Positions 48,956 through 58,394 of a stretch of DNA of 64,000 nt are shown here, one piece after another. The notes under the pieces are model-generated. The model was not told the origin of the DNA and ran no database searches. It saw only the letters and a program-made list of their open reading frames with translations. Positions within the stretch are counted from its first letter, which is position 1, and every line of letters begins with the position of its first letter. Position numbers and translations under genes: made by a program. This DNA is from Tetrapisispora phaffii CBS 4417 (taxonomy: Eukaryota; Ascomycota; Saccharomycetes; Saccharomycetales; Saccharomycetaceae), in assembly GCF_000236905.1 (NCBI RefSeq), contig NC_016523.1:620001-684000 (forward strand). The letters are read 5' to 3'.

Positions 48956-50113
48956 ATGGATATTGTAACATATACTCTGGATACAGTGGTTAAGAGGGCC
49001 AATGAGACAGCTGATGGTACATACAATTTTTATGGGAATGCCACTCCAAATTTAGCATTCAATGTCATCATGTTGGTCCTATATGTTGTTCTGCTAATAA
49101 CACACCTGATTTTATTAATGTATAAACAATATTTCTTTTCATGGATGATGATTTTTTCAATTATATTACAATTTGCTGGTTACTGTGCTAGAGTGGACAG
49201 CCACTCAAATCCTTACTCTGTGGCTTCATATGCCGTACAGTCTACTTTTCTAATTGTGGCGCCAGTTTTATTTATGGGTGCTTTATATTTCCAATTGGCT
49301 AAATTGATTGAAATTTACGGTCATAAATATTGTCTCATTAGATCACCTAAACTATATTCAAGAACATTTATTTCATTTGATATCTTCTCGTTTCTCATTC
49401 AAGCTGCAGGTGGTGGGATAGTTGGTTCGGCAGCATCAGGTAGTTCAGATACAACTACTGGTAAAAATGTTTTCTTAGCTGGTGACATTCTTCAAATCGT
49501 CACAATGACTGTATTTATTTTCTTTATTTTTGATTTCTCATACAAAGTTTTCTACAAAGCTAGAAAAATTTATCAAAACACTCACAGTTCAGCATTAAAA
49601 TTATCAGAAATTTCACAAAAGATGCTGGAACCTCAGTACAGAAAGAAATATTATCCGATCAGACAAGATCCTGAAAGGTTTGTTTTCAAATACTATGTCA
49701 TCGCTTTCTCAATAACTGTCGTATTGGTGTACATCCGTTGTTTCTATAGATTAGTTGAATTTATTGAAGGACAAGAAGGTGCCATTCACAATCACGAGGG
49801 TTACTTCATTGGATTCGATGGTGTATTGATGATGACTGCTACTTTGCTTATGACAGTATTTCATCCTGGTTTCGTGTTTTTAGGTAGAAAATATGTTATT
49901 CCAGTGACACCAGGAAGATATGATCCAGAGGATATAGAAGATATCTCAAACACTGATGAAGCAGTAGAAGAAACAACATCTATCGAACCAGTGCAAAAAG
50001 ATCTAGAAGCAAATGCCGTGGAGTATAATTATGAATTACCACCTTATGAGAACCTGGAAGATCCTGAATCTTTTAAAAATTATAACAAAGATCCAATAAA
50101 TTACAAGAACTAG
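48956..50113 (+). CDS. RTA1-like seven-helix membrane protein
   Basis: 385 residues. The RTA1 family (S. cerevisiae Rta1, Rtm1, Rsb1, Pug1, YLR046C) are fungal membrane proteins linked to lipid-base release or resistance to toxic lipids and haem-related compounds. Seven hydrophobic segments are visible, starting near ~35 (LAFNVIMLVLYVVLLITHLILL). Family signatures: the GYCARVDSH region after helix 2, the APVLFMGALYFQLAKLIEIYG segment, DIFSFLIQAAGGGIVGSA, and FVFKYYVIAFSITVVLVYIRCFYRLVEFIEGQEG. A possible N-glycosylation site, NET, is near the N-terminus. The C-terminal tail is acidic. The subfamily and substrate cannot be set from sequence alone, and I know of no S. cerevisiae orthologue at this spot. 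Confidence 0.85.
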   Translation: MDIVTYTLDTVVKRANETADGTYNFYGNATPNLAFNVIMLVLYVVLLITHLILLMYKQYFFSWMMIFSIILQFAGYCARVDSHSNPYSVASYAVQSTFLIVAPVLFMGALYFQLAKLIEIYGHKYCLIRSPKLYSRTFISFDIFSFLIQAAGGGIVGSAASGSSDTTTGKNVFLAGDILQIVTMTVFIFFIFDFSYKVFYKARKIYQNTHSSALKLSEISQKMLEPQYRKKYYPIRQDPERFVFKYYVIAFSITVVLVYIRCFYRLVEFIEGQEGAIHNHEGYFIGFDGVLMMTATLLMTVFHPGFVFLGRKYVIPVTPGRYDPEDIEDISNTDEAVEETTSIEPVQKDLEANAVEYNYELPPYENLEDPESFKNYNKDPINYKN

Positions 50114-50719
50114 TATAATAAATAAATAAATACTGTTAACAGGCTTGTCTCTATAGTGTAATCTCATTTTTTCAAATAATACATCCATTTCACTATTATA
50201 TTATTGAAATATATATGCTACTAAATTTGAATAGATAAAGAGAGACTGTCATAGCAAAGTTAACTGAATATTTATCAACTTGCTATCATTTTATCGCAAA
50301 TGGTTGAAACAAAGATACTTTACATTACTCATCGGTCACATTTATTGTAAAGACGTCATCTCATCGCTGTTTACTATATGTGTGCTATAAATTCTTTCTT
50401 TTTCTTTCTTGTCCTCCGAAATCGAAACCAAGACATTGAAAAATTTAGGCACTGATTTAAAAGCAATTGAAATTATTTAATATTAATTTTATAATATAGC
50501 TAATATGATTGATAGTATTCTGTTTAGAAACAATAAGCAAAATAAAATTAACTGTTGAAAGTAGTTTTATGTTATTGTTAAGGTTTATTATTTTTCATAC
50601 TTCCTAGCCTTATCCCCCAATCATTATTTAACCCTCTGCTCTTTTTATTTTTTAACGGTAACAATTTCATTTTGTAGTTTAGCTTATTACAGCACAGACA
50701 GACAACAAAATCATTAAAC
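50114..50719. other. Intergenic between the RTA1-like gene and the 219-residue protein
   Basis: 606 bp, AT-rich, with TTTCTTTTTCTTTC-type pyrimidine runs near 50396-50412. No gene recognised. Confidence 0.6.
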
Positions 50720-51379
50720 ATGGTTACTGATAATTATAGTAAGTCAACTACTGACTCAGAGAATTTTGATGATGTTTCATCATTTAATTCAGACAACTCA
50801 TATACACCACAAGAATTTATCGGTGATACTCTCGGAAAGGAATCCTCCACGAAAATGGATGATCGTGCTAGTCATCTTTCTCATGCTATTAAAGAGACTC
50901 GTTCTGGCACAAGTGACAATAACACAATTAAGCCAGTGACCAGTAATGATGTTCATAGGATTGTGAGCAGGAACATAATGGACAACAATGTAGAATCGGA
51001 GGAGGCATTGAAAACACAATTGACAAATATGGAAAGTAGAAGAGCTGATATTATTCTACCTGCATCAATGGAAGGTAACTCCAATTTTCCAGAAGAATAC
51101 ACCATGGAGACAACCACTGGATTGGTTCCTGTGAAGACTTTAGAAGATATAAAAAAGAAGAAGACGATAGACTCTGAAAATTCTAGAAAGAGCCTTGTAA
51201 GCAGTGAGCTGAAAGCCAGTAAATCCAACAATACTGTGAAATCTCGAAATGAAGGTGGTTTGAACCCTGCAAAATTGAATGCTGCTGTAGAAAAAAATAA
51301 AGAGGAACTGGAGAAATATCAACATCACAAGACTGAGAAAAATCCAATAAAGAAGATGTTGTTTAAATTATTTTACTGA
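50720..51379 (+). CDS. 219-residue hydrophilic protein sharing a motif with the TPO2/3 N-tail
   Basis: Soluble, Ser/Asp/Lys-rich, no membrane segment. Residues ~123-141 read FPEEYTMETTTGLVPVKTL. The transporter gene at 60299-62140 has FPEEYTMETPTGLVPVATL in its cytosolic N-tail: 17 of 19 residues agree. Eight of the shared codons differ only by silent changes, so the match is kept at protein level. Upstream context is also loosely alike (acidic/Ser-rich start, then PQEF against PQQY). The C-terminal part is Lys-rich and ends in KKMLFKLFY, perhaps a membrane-binding end. It lies just before the YGR127W-like gene on the same strand, so it is probably the counterpart of S. cerevisiae YGR126W (~231 residues, unknown function); this is by position only. 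Confidence 0.7.
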   Translation: MVTDNYSKSTTDSENFDDVSSFNSDNSYTPQEFIGDTLGKESSTKMDDRASHLSHAIKETRSGTSDNNTIKPVTSNDVHRIVSRNIMDNNVESEEALKTQLTNMESRRADIILPASMEGNSNFPEEYTMETTTGLVPVKTLEDIKKKKTIDSENSRKSLVSSELKASKSNNTVKSRNEGGLNPAKLNAAVEKNKEELEKYQHHKTEKNPIKKMLFKLFY

Positions 51380-52001
51380 CCCGATAAATCTAAAGTTATA
51401 GTTAAGTTCACATTCTAGTAACGAACGAGTCATTCTAAATGAATCTTAATGATTTATTTCCATTTTCATGCATAGATAGATTTTTAGTTGTTTAATATTT
51501 TAATATATATATTACAATTCAGTTTTACAAACGTTTTAATCGTTATAGACCTGCCTTATTAGTTAAGAACTTTAAAATGTATTTATATTTGTAATCGATG
51601 CGATAGCAGTTATTGACCATGAACAAAGTCTGTATCCGAGGTTGATCCGGTGTTATAGCCTGTATTGCTAATATTATGTTCTTTGATGGGCTCTTTTCAA
51701 TATAAACAAGGTGCGGGGATGTTAAATCAGATCACGAAAGAAGGGATCGGATATTTTCAATTAAAGCACAAACTCCATATATAATAACTTCAGTTTATTT
51801 AAATAATATATATATATATGCATATATTATTGTCGTTGAATTTAATTTAAATATGATTATGAATAAGTTTAACTATTATATATTATCGGAAATATATTGG
51901 TATGAATAAAATATTTTTAACAAAGAAAATTAATAAGATATTGTATGGTCTAATACTATAGGATAAGATCGTTGAAATATAAAAATATTTAAAAGAATCA
52001 A
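51380..52001. other. Intergenic between the 219-residue protein and the YGR127W-like gene
   Basis: 622 bp, very AT-rich toward the right, with a TA run at ~51808-51818. No gene or specific motif seen. Confidence 0.6.
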
Positions 52002-52946
52002 ATGTGCATTTTATTTCTAACAAGAAGTCATCCTGATTATGAATTAATATTGATATCTAACAGGGACGAATTTTTACAAAGGAAAACCGCATTTTCATGT
52101 TGGAATGAGAGATCTAATTGTGAGGTATTGTGTCCATATGATTTATCTCGAAATGAAACTGATCCCAGCAAGTTTGGTACTTGGTGTGGTATTAATGAAT
52201 TTGGAAGAGTGTCATCTGTGTTAAATTTAAAAATGGATGAAAATAAAGTTGAAGATAAAAACGTTAGGAAAAAATCTAGAGGATATTTACCAGTCAAATT
52301 TTTAGATAACAGAAAAGAGAATAGTTTTAATGACTGGAATTCATATAGCAAATTTTTGAAACAATATCCGGATCTTGAAAAGACAGGATCTTTTAATTTA
52401 TTTATAGGAGATGTTAAAAAGCAAGAATATGCACTAATTGATTCCTTCGGACAGACAAAAAGAATACTTGACGGTAAAGATGAGAATGGCAAATCAAGTG
52501 TAGTTATATCTAATTCCGAATTTATTTCTAATGATAAAGAAAGATGGCATAAAATAAGTAATGGTGAGAAGTTAATGGATGAATTTTTAAGTAAAGATAT
52601 TCGTGACGAAAATTCAGTGATAGAAAGTTGTTTCAAAATCGCCTCAACAAGTGAGTTAACAAATGAATATTTGCATTCTCATGATGATATTTTAGATTTG
52701 ATGACAGAAACAGTTTTTGTCCCACCAATAAAGTTAGAAAATCCTGTCGAAAAAGATAATATTGGCGCTTCATTACCTGTCGGTAAGTTCTATGGGACGA
52801 GATCACAGATAGTTATATTGGTAAATAAAGAAAGAACTACAGTCCGATATATGGAGAGAGTCCTATATGAATGTGATGATGATGTTTCGAAAGCAGGGAT
52901 CGAAAAACCAATAAATGAACTTAATTTCGAATATAACATCCTTTAA
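52002..52946 (+). CDS. TANGO2-family (NRDE) protein, YGR127W-like
   Basis: 314 residues (S. cerevisiae YGR127W ~312). Family of TANGO2/HRG-9, linked in animals to haem trafficking and lipid or Golgi homeostasis; the yeast role is not settled. The N-terminus MCILFLTRSHPDYELILISNRDEF carries Cys2 and the NRDE signature at residues 20-23. Cys2 after the initiator Met is the family hallmark and suggests an N-terminal nucleophile-like fold. Other family marks: GTWCGINEFGRVSSVLNL (~64-81) and GKFYGTRSQIVILVNKERTTVRYMERVL near the C-terminus. The best-conserved residues are intact. Confidence 0.92.
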   Translation: MCILFLTRSHPDYELILISNRDEFLQRKTAFSCWNERSNCEVLCPYDLSRNETDPSKFGTWCGINEFGRVSSVLNLKMDENKVEDKNVRKKSRGYLPVKFLDNRKENSFNDWNSYSKFLKQYPDLEKTGSFNLFIGDVKKQEYALIDSFGQTKRILDGKDENGKSSVVISNSEFISNDKERWHKISNGEKLMDEFLSKDIRDENSVIESCFKIASTSELTNEYLHSHDDILDLMTETVFVPPIKLENPVEKDNIGASLPVGKFYGTRSQIVILVNKERTTVRYMERVLYECDDDVSKAGIEKPINELNFEYNIL

Positions 52947-53062
52947 TGAAAAAAAAATTCTACTTCATATATACACATAGTAGATAAAAATAAATTATGT
53001 TATTGATAACTTCACAGATATAGCACACTAATTATTATAATATACAACTCTTTGCATGACAA

Positions 53063-54229
53063 TCAAGATAAAATCTCAAGGTCTGAAATAGTTTTTAAGT
53101 TATTTTCAATTTCTTGCACGCATTGTCTATAGTAAACTAATTGGAAGTTTTGGAATAATTTCACCAGATCTAATATTTTAGCTGAATCTGTCAATTCTTC
53201 CATTTTCTCGACAGCAGAAGAGGTGTTCGAAACGAATTCATCTTCTAGTTGTTCAAGAAGTTTATAATCTTCATCTTCATTTTCGCCTTCATTTTCTTTG
53301 ACAGGGTCTTTCTCTTCCGTATCCTTCGTTTCCGGTTCTTTCTCTTCAGTACCCTTTGTTTCCGGTTCTTTTGTTTCACTTTCCTTCTTTTCAATTTCTT
53401 TATCTGTAGAAACTTCCTTGGCCTCCTCTTGTTCTGCCTTGGCTTCTTTTAGTTTAACATCGTATCTCATTGTATCGAACTTCAATCTTGAGTTTTCGAC
53501 ATTTCTGCGCAATTGGGCAACTTCTTTAAACTCAACTTCTAACAAATGCTCTAACTTCTTATTAAACTCATTCACGATCATGGTGTCCATTTCATTCTTA
53601 CCATTGTCTATATTGGTAAAACTATTAGACAAAGCTTTGAAAGCCTTACCCAAGGTGACCAAATCTTCATCTTCCTCATCATCATCGGCCTCTACCTCTT
53701 CTTCTGCTCCTGCTTCTGGATTTTCGTCTTTCGTGCCTGTATTCTTTGGAGAAGTCTGTAATTTAATATTTCTTTCGGCCTTATCAGTAATTAACTTTGA
53801 ATCAGAATATGCTTTGGCTAAGGCTTGAGCGAATGATCTTGGTAAGAAATTTTTATTTTCTGTAGTTTCATCTTCAGCCCACCAGTCAGAGATACTCTCA
53901 GTTAAGTTGGGCGGATAATCGTAACCTTCAGTGGCAAATGTGTTTGTCACTAGTAACAGTCTTTTCAATATTTTCTCTACTGAATCGGTTTTAATTTCCA
54001 ATTCCACATACTGTTGAGGCAGTTTACTAATTTCATCGTCTAGAGTGCCTAATTGTTCCTGGATATATCTTGATCTTGCTCGAATTGACAATTTCGTATT
54101 TGGGTCATTTAAAATAGTCTCGATATTGTTGTTAAGGTCGGTGATTGCGTTGGTGAAGTTTTCTTGGGTCTTCAAAGCCACATTGGAGATAGAATCCGTC
54201 AATTTATCAAGTGAGAAGTTACTAAACAT
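53063..54229 (-). CDS. BAR-domain-like protein, YPR148C (Gvp36 family)
   Basis: 388 residues from the internal ATG at 54229, where the family start MFSNFSLDKLTDSISNVALKTQ begins. The frame stays open 51 codons further to 54382, but that part is not family-like. S. cerevisiae YPR148C (~435) is a paralogue of Gvp36, a BAR-domain protein of Golgi and late secretory membranes. Helical BAR pattern: RARSRYIQEQLGTLDDEISKLPQQYVELEIKTDSVEKILKRLLLVTNTFATEGYDYPPNLTESISDWW, and EFNKKLEHLLEVEFKEVAQLRRNVENSRLKFDTMRYDVK. An acidic insert precedes the middle. The ~285-345 region has tandem EPETK/TEEK repeats and is disordered. Helices at the C-terminus close the BAR fold. Confidence 0.88.
   Translation of the reverse strand: MFSNFSLDKLTDSISNVALKTQENFTNAITDLNNNIETILNDPNTKLSIRARSRYIQEQLGTLDDEISKLPQQYVELEIKTDSVEKILKRLLLVTNTFATEGYDYPPNLTESISDWWAEDETTENKNFLPRSFAQALAKAYSDSKLITDKAERNIKLQTSPKNTGTKDENPEAGAEEEVEADDDEEDEDLVTLGKAFKALSNSFTNIDNGKNEMDTMIVNEFNKKLEHLLEVEFKEVAQLRRNVENSRLKFDTMRYDVKLKEAKAEQEEAKEVSTDKEIEKKESETKEPETKGTEEKEPETKDTEEKDPVKENEGENEDEDYKLLEQLEDEFVSNTSSAVEKMEELTDSAKILDLVKLFQNFQLVYYRQCVQEIENNLKTISDLEILS
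53280..53395 (-). repeat. Tandem coding repeat, Lys/Glu-rich segment of the YPR148C-like protein
   Basis: On the minus strand, KEPETKGTEEK is followed by EPETKDTEEKD, so a 10-residue unit occurs twice, with a KESETKEP half-unit before. DNA copies are near-identical (TCTTTCTCTTCxGTA), indicating recent or ongoing slippage. Confidence 0.75.
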
Positions 54230-56012
54230 GTTTGTGTGTGTATGTATACGTCTGCGTGCGTAGTATAAGTGACTGTTGTATTGCAATATTTTCAGAGAGT
54301 GATAGTGATAGCAACCATCAGCGGTGGTCACCATTTTAAATATACGTAGACAATAAGTTGCTTCCGTCTGGACCGGGGCCACAAAAGATTATGAGAGAGC
54401 GGAGATGGAAAGACAAACGACGCCGGGTAACTACATTTTGTGTTTTTGGGGCCCTTGCGCGGCGATGTGCCCATCGCAGCACTCCGTGTCGCAGTGTGTC
54501 TCATTCTGTCGCTGAAACCTTGAAAATGATCATCTGGTGTGTGTTGTTTTGAGGACCACTGGTGTCCAACGACTATATTTTCTCAGCATTTGCAGATAAT
54601 AGGAAGCGCACACATGGTTATTAGTGTGTTTTTGAGGAAGACGGGAGATTTATAATTTCAAAGGAAACTCAGTTCCTCATATACTCAATCATTGACTGAA
54701 CCGGTATAGATGCAGTTGATCAGCACATGAGAGAAAGTGTATCTAAGGGTATAATGACATTGTGCACTCGCCTGCTCCATTGATACCTAACTATGTGGTA
54801 ATTACGTGTGGTATGTTGGAAGATGACACATGAATGCTCGGCGGTGAATGGAGGGGTCAAGGGGGGCACACACGACACACCATCCCTTAAAAATGTGGAA
54901 AGGCCTCTACATCGGATACGTTAGTGCACGTATGCGTGCGTGCTCGTCGCTCCCCTTATCGGTCTTGATGAACCCACCCCTTATTTTTGTTCACATTTCC
55001 TAATTTCTTTTTATTTGCCCTCGCGGTTCTTCTGGGTGTGTGATCTGCACGGGCGAGTGGGTGTGCCGTGCCGTTTCTTCACCGCTGCTTCTCCATTCTG
55101 CCGCCTTTGTCTTGTCTGTTTTTCTGTTATTTCCGTGCGGTTGCAGCCGTGTTCGCTGCACGGAAATAACGCGTGGACAGATTCACCGTGAATAGCAGAA
55201 CACCGCTCTCTCTCTTGCAACACCCCCCCTTCCCCTCCCGCTTCCTTCTGCCAGCCGACATACCACCACGCACATCGGTATGCACTGCGTGCCACCCACT
55301 GTCTTCGTCGTCATTTCTACCATTTCTGCTATTTCTCATCCTGTTCATTCGGCGACGATCGATTAACTCGCACCACAGAAAGCCACGCGAGAGCGATGTT
55401 TCCTGAGCAATTCTGGCTGCGTTGGATTTCCGGCTCCTCTGTCCGCGGCCGCTGCGCCGGTTCCACCACGACCGGCGCTCTTCTCAACTACGTTTTCCGC
55501 TCATAAATGCGCTTGCTACCCGCCCTCCACCGCAGCATTGACATATTCCCTGGCCTCCCTGCTTCACTCGCTAACTGCCGACACCGCTCGCGCTGCTCGG
55601 CATTACGATAAAAAACAGCCAAGTTGAAAAACAAAACAAGCACCCACTGCTCCAGCCGAATAACCAGACCAAGCCAAACTAAAACAAAACAAGCGTCAAT
55701 ATAATTGAATAAACAAATAATGCTACACTTTTTTTTCTCATCCCATAATTATGCAATGACACTCTTACTTAATTATTATTAATATATATAAGTACTCTGA
55801 AACCCAATAGTTATTTTCATTCTTTCTCATTCTCCCTGTTTACGTCTCTCTCTCTATTTACAAACATGTATATATACATATATATATATATACATATAAA
55901 ATATTATTCATATTTGTTCTTTTGTATATTTCCACATTTATATCAATAATAATTAATTTACAAATAATAATAATAATAAAACAAACAAGCGCAATAAAAA
56001 AATTCACACATT
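54230..56012. other. 1.8-kb divergent region YPR148C-like / NCE102, with GC-rich island
   Basis: From ~54360 to ~55620 the base composition rises sharply: 41 of 60 bases are G/C in 55441-55500 and 37 of 60 in 55021-55080, against about 6 of 60 in 55921-55980. The plus strand is also C/T-rich. Frames of 60-94 codons exist on both strands but none shows family features. It contains a perfect 13-bp inverted repeat (listed). The last 300 bp before NCE102 return to AT-rich with TA runs. Confidence 0.7.
55126..55170. repeat. Perfect 13-bp inverted repeat in the GC-rich island
   Basis: GTTATTTCCGTGC (55126-55138), 19-nt spacer, GCACGGAAATAAC (55158-55170). Each arm carries CGGAAAT or its complement, so it could be a dimeric transcription-factor site. 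No known site was recognised. Confidence 0.85.
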
Positions 56013-56567
56013 ATGTTAGGTTTAGCTGATAATATTTTGAGAGGTGTCAACTTCTGTTTCTTCGTTATCTGTTTAGGTTTAGTTGGTTCTTTACTAGCGA
56101 CTCAAAATCAACATAGTTCAAGAGTCAACTACTGTATTTTCGTCCCTCCATTCGCTCTAGTCACAGACACCTTCTACGGTGCCCTGGCCAATATATGGTC
56201 CACTCCATTGGCTTGGCCAATTATTCTGTTCTGTTTCGACTTCTTAAACTTCGCCTTCACGTTCACTGCTGGTACCGTGTTGGCTGTAGGCACAAGAACT
56301 CACTCATGTACTAACCAATCCTACTTGGATTCCAACAATATCACACAAGGTTCCACTGACAGATGTAGAAAAGCCCAAGCCGCCACCGCCTTCTTCTACT
56401 TCTCCTTCTTCATCTTCCTAGCTAAGTTGATCATGTCGTCGATTAACTTATTCACAAACGGTGCTTTAGGTTCGATGAGCTTCGGTAGACGTAGAGGTGG
56501 TGCCGGCGTAGGTGTCCCAGGTGCTGCCTCCCCACAAATCGGTGTTCCAAACATCTCTCAAGTTTAG
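56013..56567 (+). CDS. NCE102/FHN1: Eisosome-associated membrane protein Nce102/Fhn1
   Basis: 184 residues (yeast Nce102 173, Fhn1 174). A four-helix MARVEL-type protein of the MCC/eisosome plasma-membrane furrows, which responds to sphingolipid levels. Four hydrophobic segments are visible: GVNFCFFVICLGLVGSLLA (~11-29), the 40-60 region (NYCIFVPPFALVTDTFYGALA), LAWPIILFCFDFLNFAFTFTAGTVLAV (~68-94) and ATAFFYFSFFIFLAKLIMSSINLF (~124-147). The loop ~95-120 has CTN...DRCRK with two Cys. The C-terminus is Gly/Arg-rich (FGRRRGG). I cannot choose between NCE102 and FHN1 labels; the adjacent PHB1 is FHN1's neighbour and SUE1 and YPR148C are NCE102's. Confidence 0.93.
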   Translation: MLGLADNILRGVNFCFFVICLGLVGSLLATQNQHSSRVNYCIFVPPFALVTDTFYGALANIWSTPLAWPIILFCFDFLNFAFTFTAGTVLAVGTRTHSCTNQSYLDSNNITQGSTDRCRKAQAATAFFYFSFFIFLAKLIMSSINLFTNGALGSMSFGRRRGGAGVGVPGAASPQIGVPNISQV

Positions 56568-56981
56568 ATCGGTAATGCTTTCGGAGAGCAGCAAGAATAC
56601 ACTGTGTGTGTTTCTCGGCCTGCTCACTTGCTCTATTACTTTCTTCTGCACTAACTCACATGACATTAACCACTTCTAACTACAAATCCACAGCACAATT
56701 ACATCCCTTTCGATATTCATCTTTAATTTTTTTTGTTACACGCAACATGCGAATGCTATGCACACCAAGGGTTATATGTTCTTTTAATTGAAATTAAAAA
56801 TAATATATATATTTACATATATGTATTATACAATGCTTTAGACATAGTACAATAATACCATCACAATTATTTAATTAATAATAACTAATTAGTCTACTTT
56901 AAAAAATAAATTTTATTCTTTTTAATGTGTTTGTTCTTACTATTTACATAATTATAAAAAAAATATTTCATACTATTTGAT
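56568..56981. other. Convergent intergenic NCE102 / PHB1
   Basis: 414 bp, AT-rich 3' flanks. Nothing distinct seen. Confidence 0.6.
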
Positions 56982-57839
56982 TCACCTTCCTAAATTCAAC
57001 AATAACGAATTTGGTGTTCCTGCAGATTCATTATTACCATTACTTGAACTACCGCTTGGTAAATACGTAACGTTGGACGATTGGGATAACGTCTTGGCGA
57101 TTTCTTTAGAGGCTTCTAATCTTCTAATTAATAATAAACCGTCACCAGCCTTAGCTAATGCTTTTGAAATATATTCGGCACTCTCAGCCTCACCTTCGGC
57201 TCTGATGACAGCAGCCTGTCTTTCTTGTTCAGCTCTCTCCACCAAAAATTTAGCTCTCTCTGCATCCTGTTGTGCAATTTGCTTCTGTTCAACAGCTTTA
57301 GTGAATTCTTGACCAAACGTCATATGTGTAATCGACACATCCTCCAATTTGATGCCAAACTCATTAGACCTAATAGATAGTTCTTCTCTTATCTTATTAG
57401 ACACTATTTCTCTCTGTGTGATTAATTCAGCAGCATCGAATTGAGCTACAATAGCTTTCAACACTTCGTTACCAATAGATGGTAGCACCCTTTCATCATA
57501 ATCCAAACCTAAATTCTGGTAGATAGTAGGAAGTTGTTGAACATCGGGTCTGTGTAGCACTCTCAGCGTCAATGAAACCATTTGCAAATCTTTAGTACCT
57601 GTATTGGTGGCAATACTCTTTGGCTTTGTTCTAACATCGAAAACTATCGCTTTCTGTAGCCATGGAAATAAGAAATGGGTACCTTCCCCAATTACTTGTT
57701 GCTTGACACCAGACAATCTGTCAAATATAACAGCTCTGGAACCACCTTTGACGTCGTACATAGCATATTGAATACCAGAAACAGCAATACCCAAAGGTAC
57801 TGCAATCTTGATTAATCTGTCAAGGACTTTAGTAGACAT
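56982..57839 (-). CDS. PHB1: Prohibitin 1
   Basis: 285 residues (S. cerevisiae Phb1 287). Forms ring complexes with Phb2 in the mitochondrial inner membrane, facing the intermembrane space, and stabilises newly made membrane proteins and modulates the m-AAA protease. The N-terminus has a hydrophobic anchor (IKIAVPLGIAVSGIQYAMY, ~10-28), then the SPFH/band-7 domain (~30-190; RAVIFDRLSGVKQQVIGEGTHFLFPWLQKAIVFDVRTKP; SLTLRVLHRPD; QLPTIYQNLGLDYDERVLPSIGNEVLKAIVAQFDAAELITQRE). The coiled coil starts near FTKAVEQKQIAQQDAERAKFLVERAEQERQ. The assignment to PHB1 and not PHB2 rests on the family-specific N-terminus. Confidence 0.98.
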   Translation of the reverse strand: MSTKVLDRLIKIAVPLGIAVSGIQYAMYDVKGGSRAVIFDRLSGVKQQVIGEGTHFLFPWLQKAIVFDVRTKPKSIATNTGTKDLQMVSLTLRVLHRPDVQQLPTIYQNLGLDYDERVLPSIGNEVLKAIVAQFDAAELITQREIVSNKIREELSIRSNEFGIKLEDVSITHMTFGQEFTKAVEQKQIAQQDAERAKFLVERAEQERQAAVIRAEGEAESAEYISKALAKAGDGLLLIRRLEASKEIAKTLSQSSNVTYLPSGSSSNGNNESAGTPNSLLLNLGR

Positions 57840-58394
57840 TCTTAGCGATCAGTTGTGAATATATCAATATCTATACTATACTGATCTCGACAATCTTAAT
57901 CAATATAAATTCAGGAAATATATATGTATAGTACTGATAATAAATATCTTATAAAAATATAATTAACCTTTCCATACCCCTTCATTTTACTTTTAAACTG
58001 ATTACAATTTATTGTATTGTGTGTGTGCTTGATTTTGAAATTTTTTGCGTTGTTTCTCTTAAAAATAATTTGAAATAAAATGCACGTGATTTATTCAATA
58101 ATTGTTACCAATAAGACCTGATGGACTGTTTTGTTTGAGGCAATCCATTAAGATGAGTTGTCTAGCAAACGAATAAGAGTTAATATTAGGAACAGTGTCT
58201 GTTAGATGAATATGTATATCGTAGAACAGTTAAGTCAATTTATAGGTTAATGAATATGTATATATATATGTGTGTGTGTGTGTATGGACGTGCCTGCGTG
58301 TGTGAATGAATATATAATTTTAAATGCGTTAGTGTTTAATGAAAATGTTTATTACTATGTCTTTAGTGGGGAGTGGATGGGAGTCCTCTTGTTA
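57840..58394. other. Intergenic between SUE1 and PHB1, with GT repeat
   Basis: 555 bp holding the PHB1 promoter and the SUE1 3' end. Near 58257-58283 is a TATA run followed by (GT)n. No gene seen. Confidence 0.65.

Noticed and set aside
53298..53828. 176-codon plus-strand frame antisense to the YPR148C-like gene
   Set aside because: Ser/Phe repeats mirror the Glu/Lys repeat of the real gene; no family features.
54230..54382. 51-codon N-terminal extension of the YPR148C-like protein
   Set aside because: Open by chance; the family start motif begins at the ATG at 54229, and the extension is Tyr/His-rich and unlike the family.
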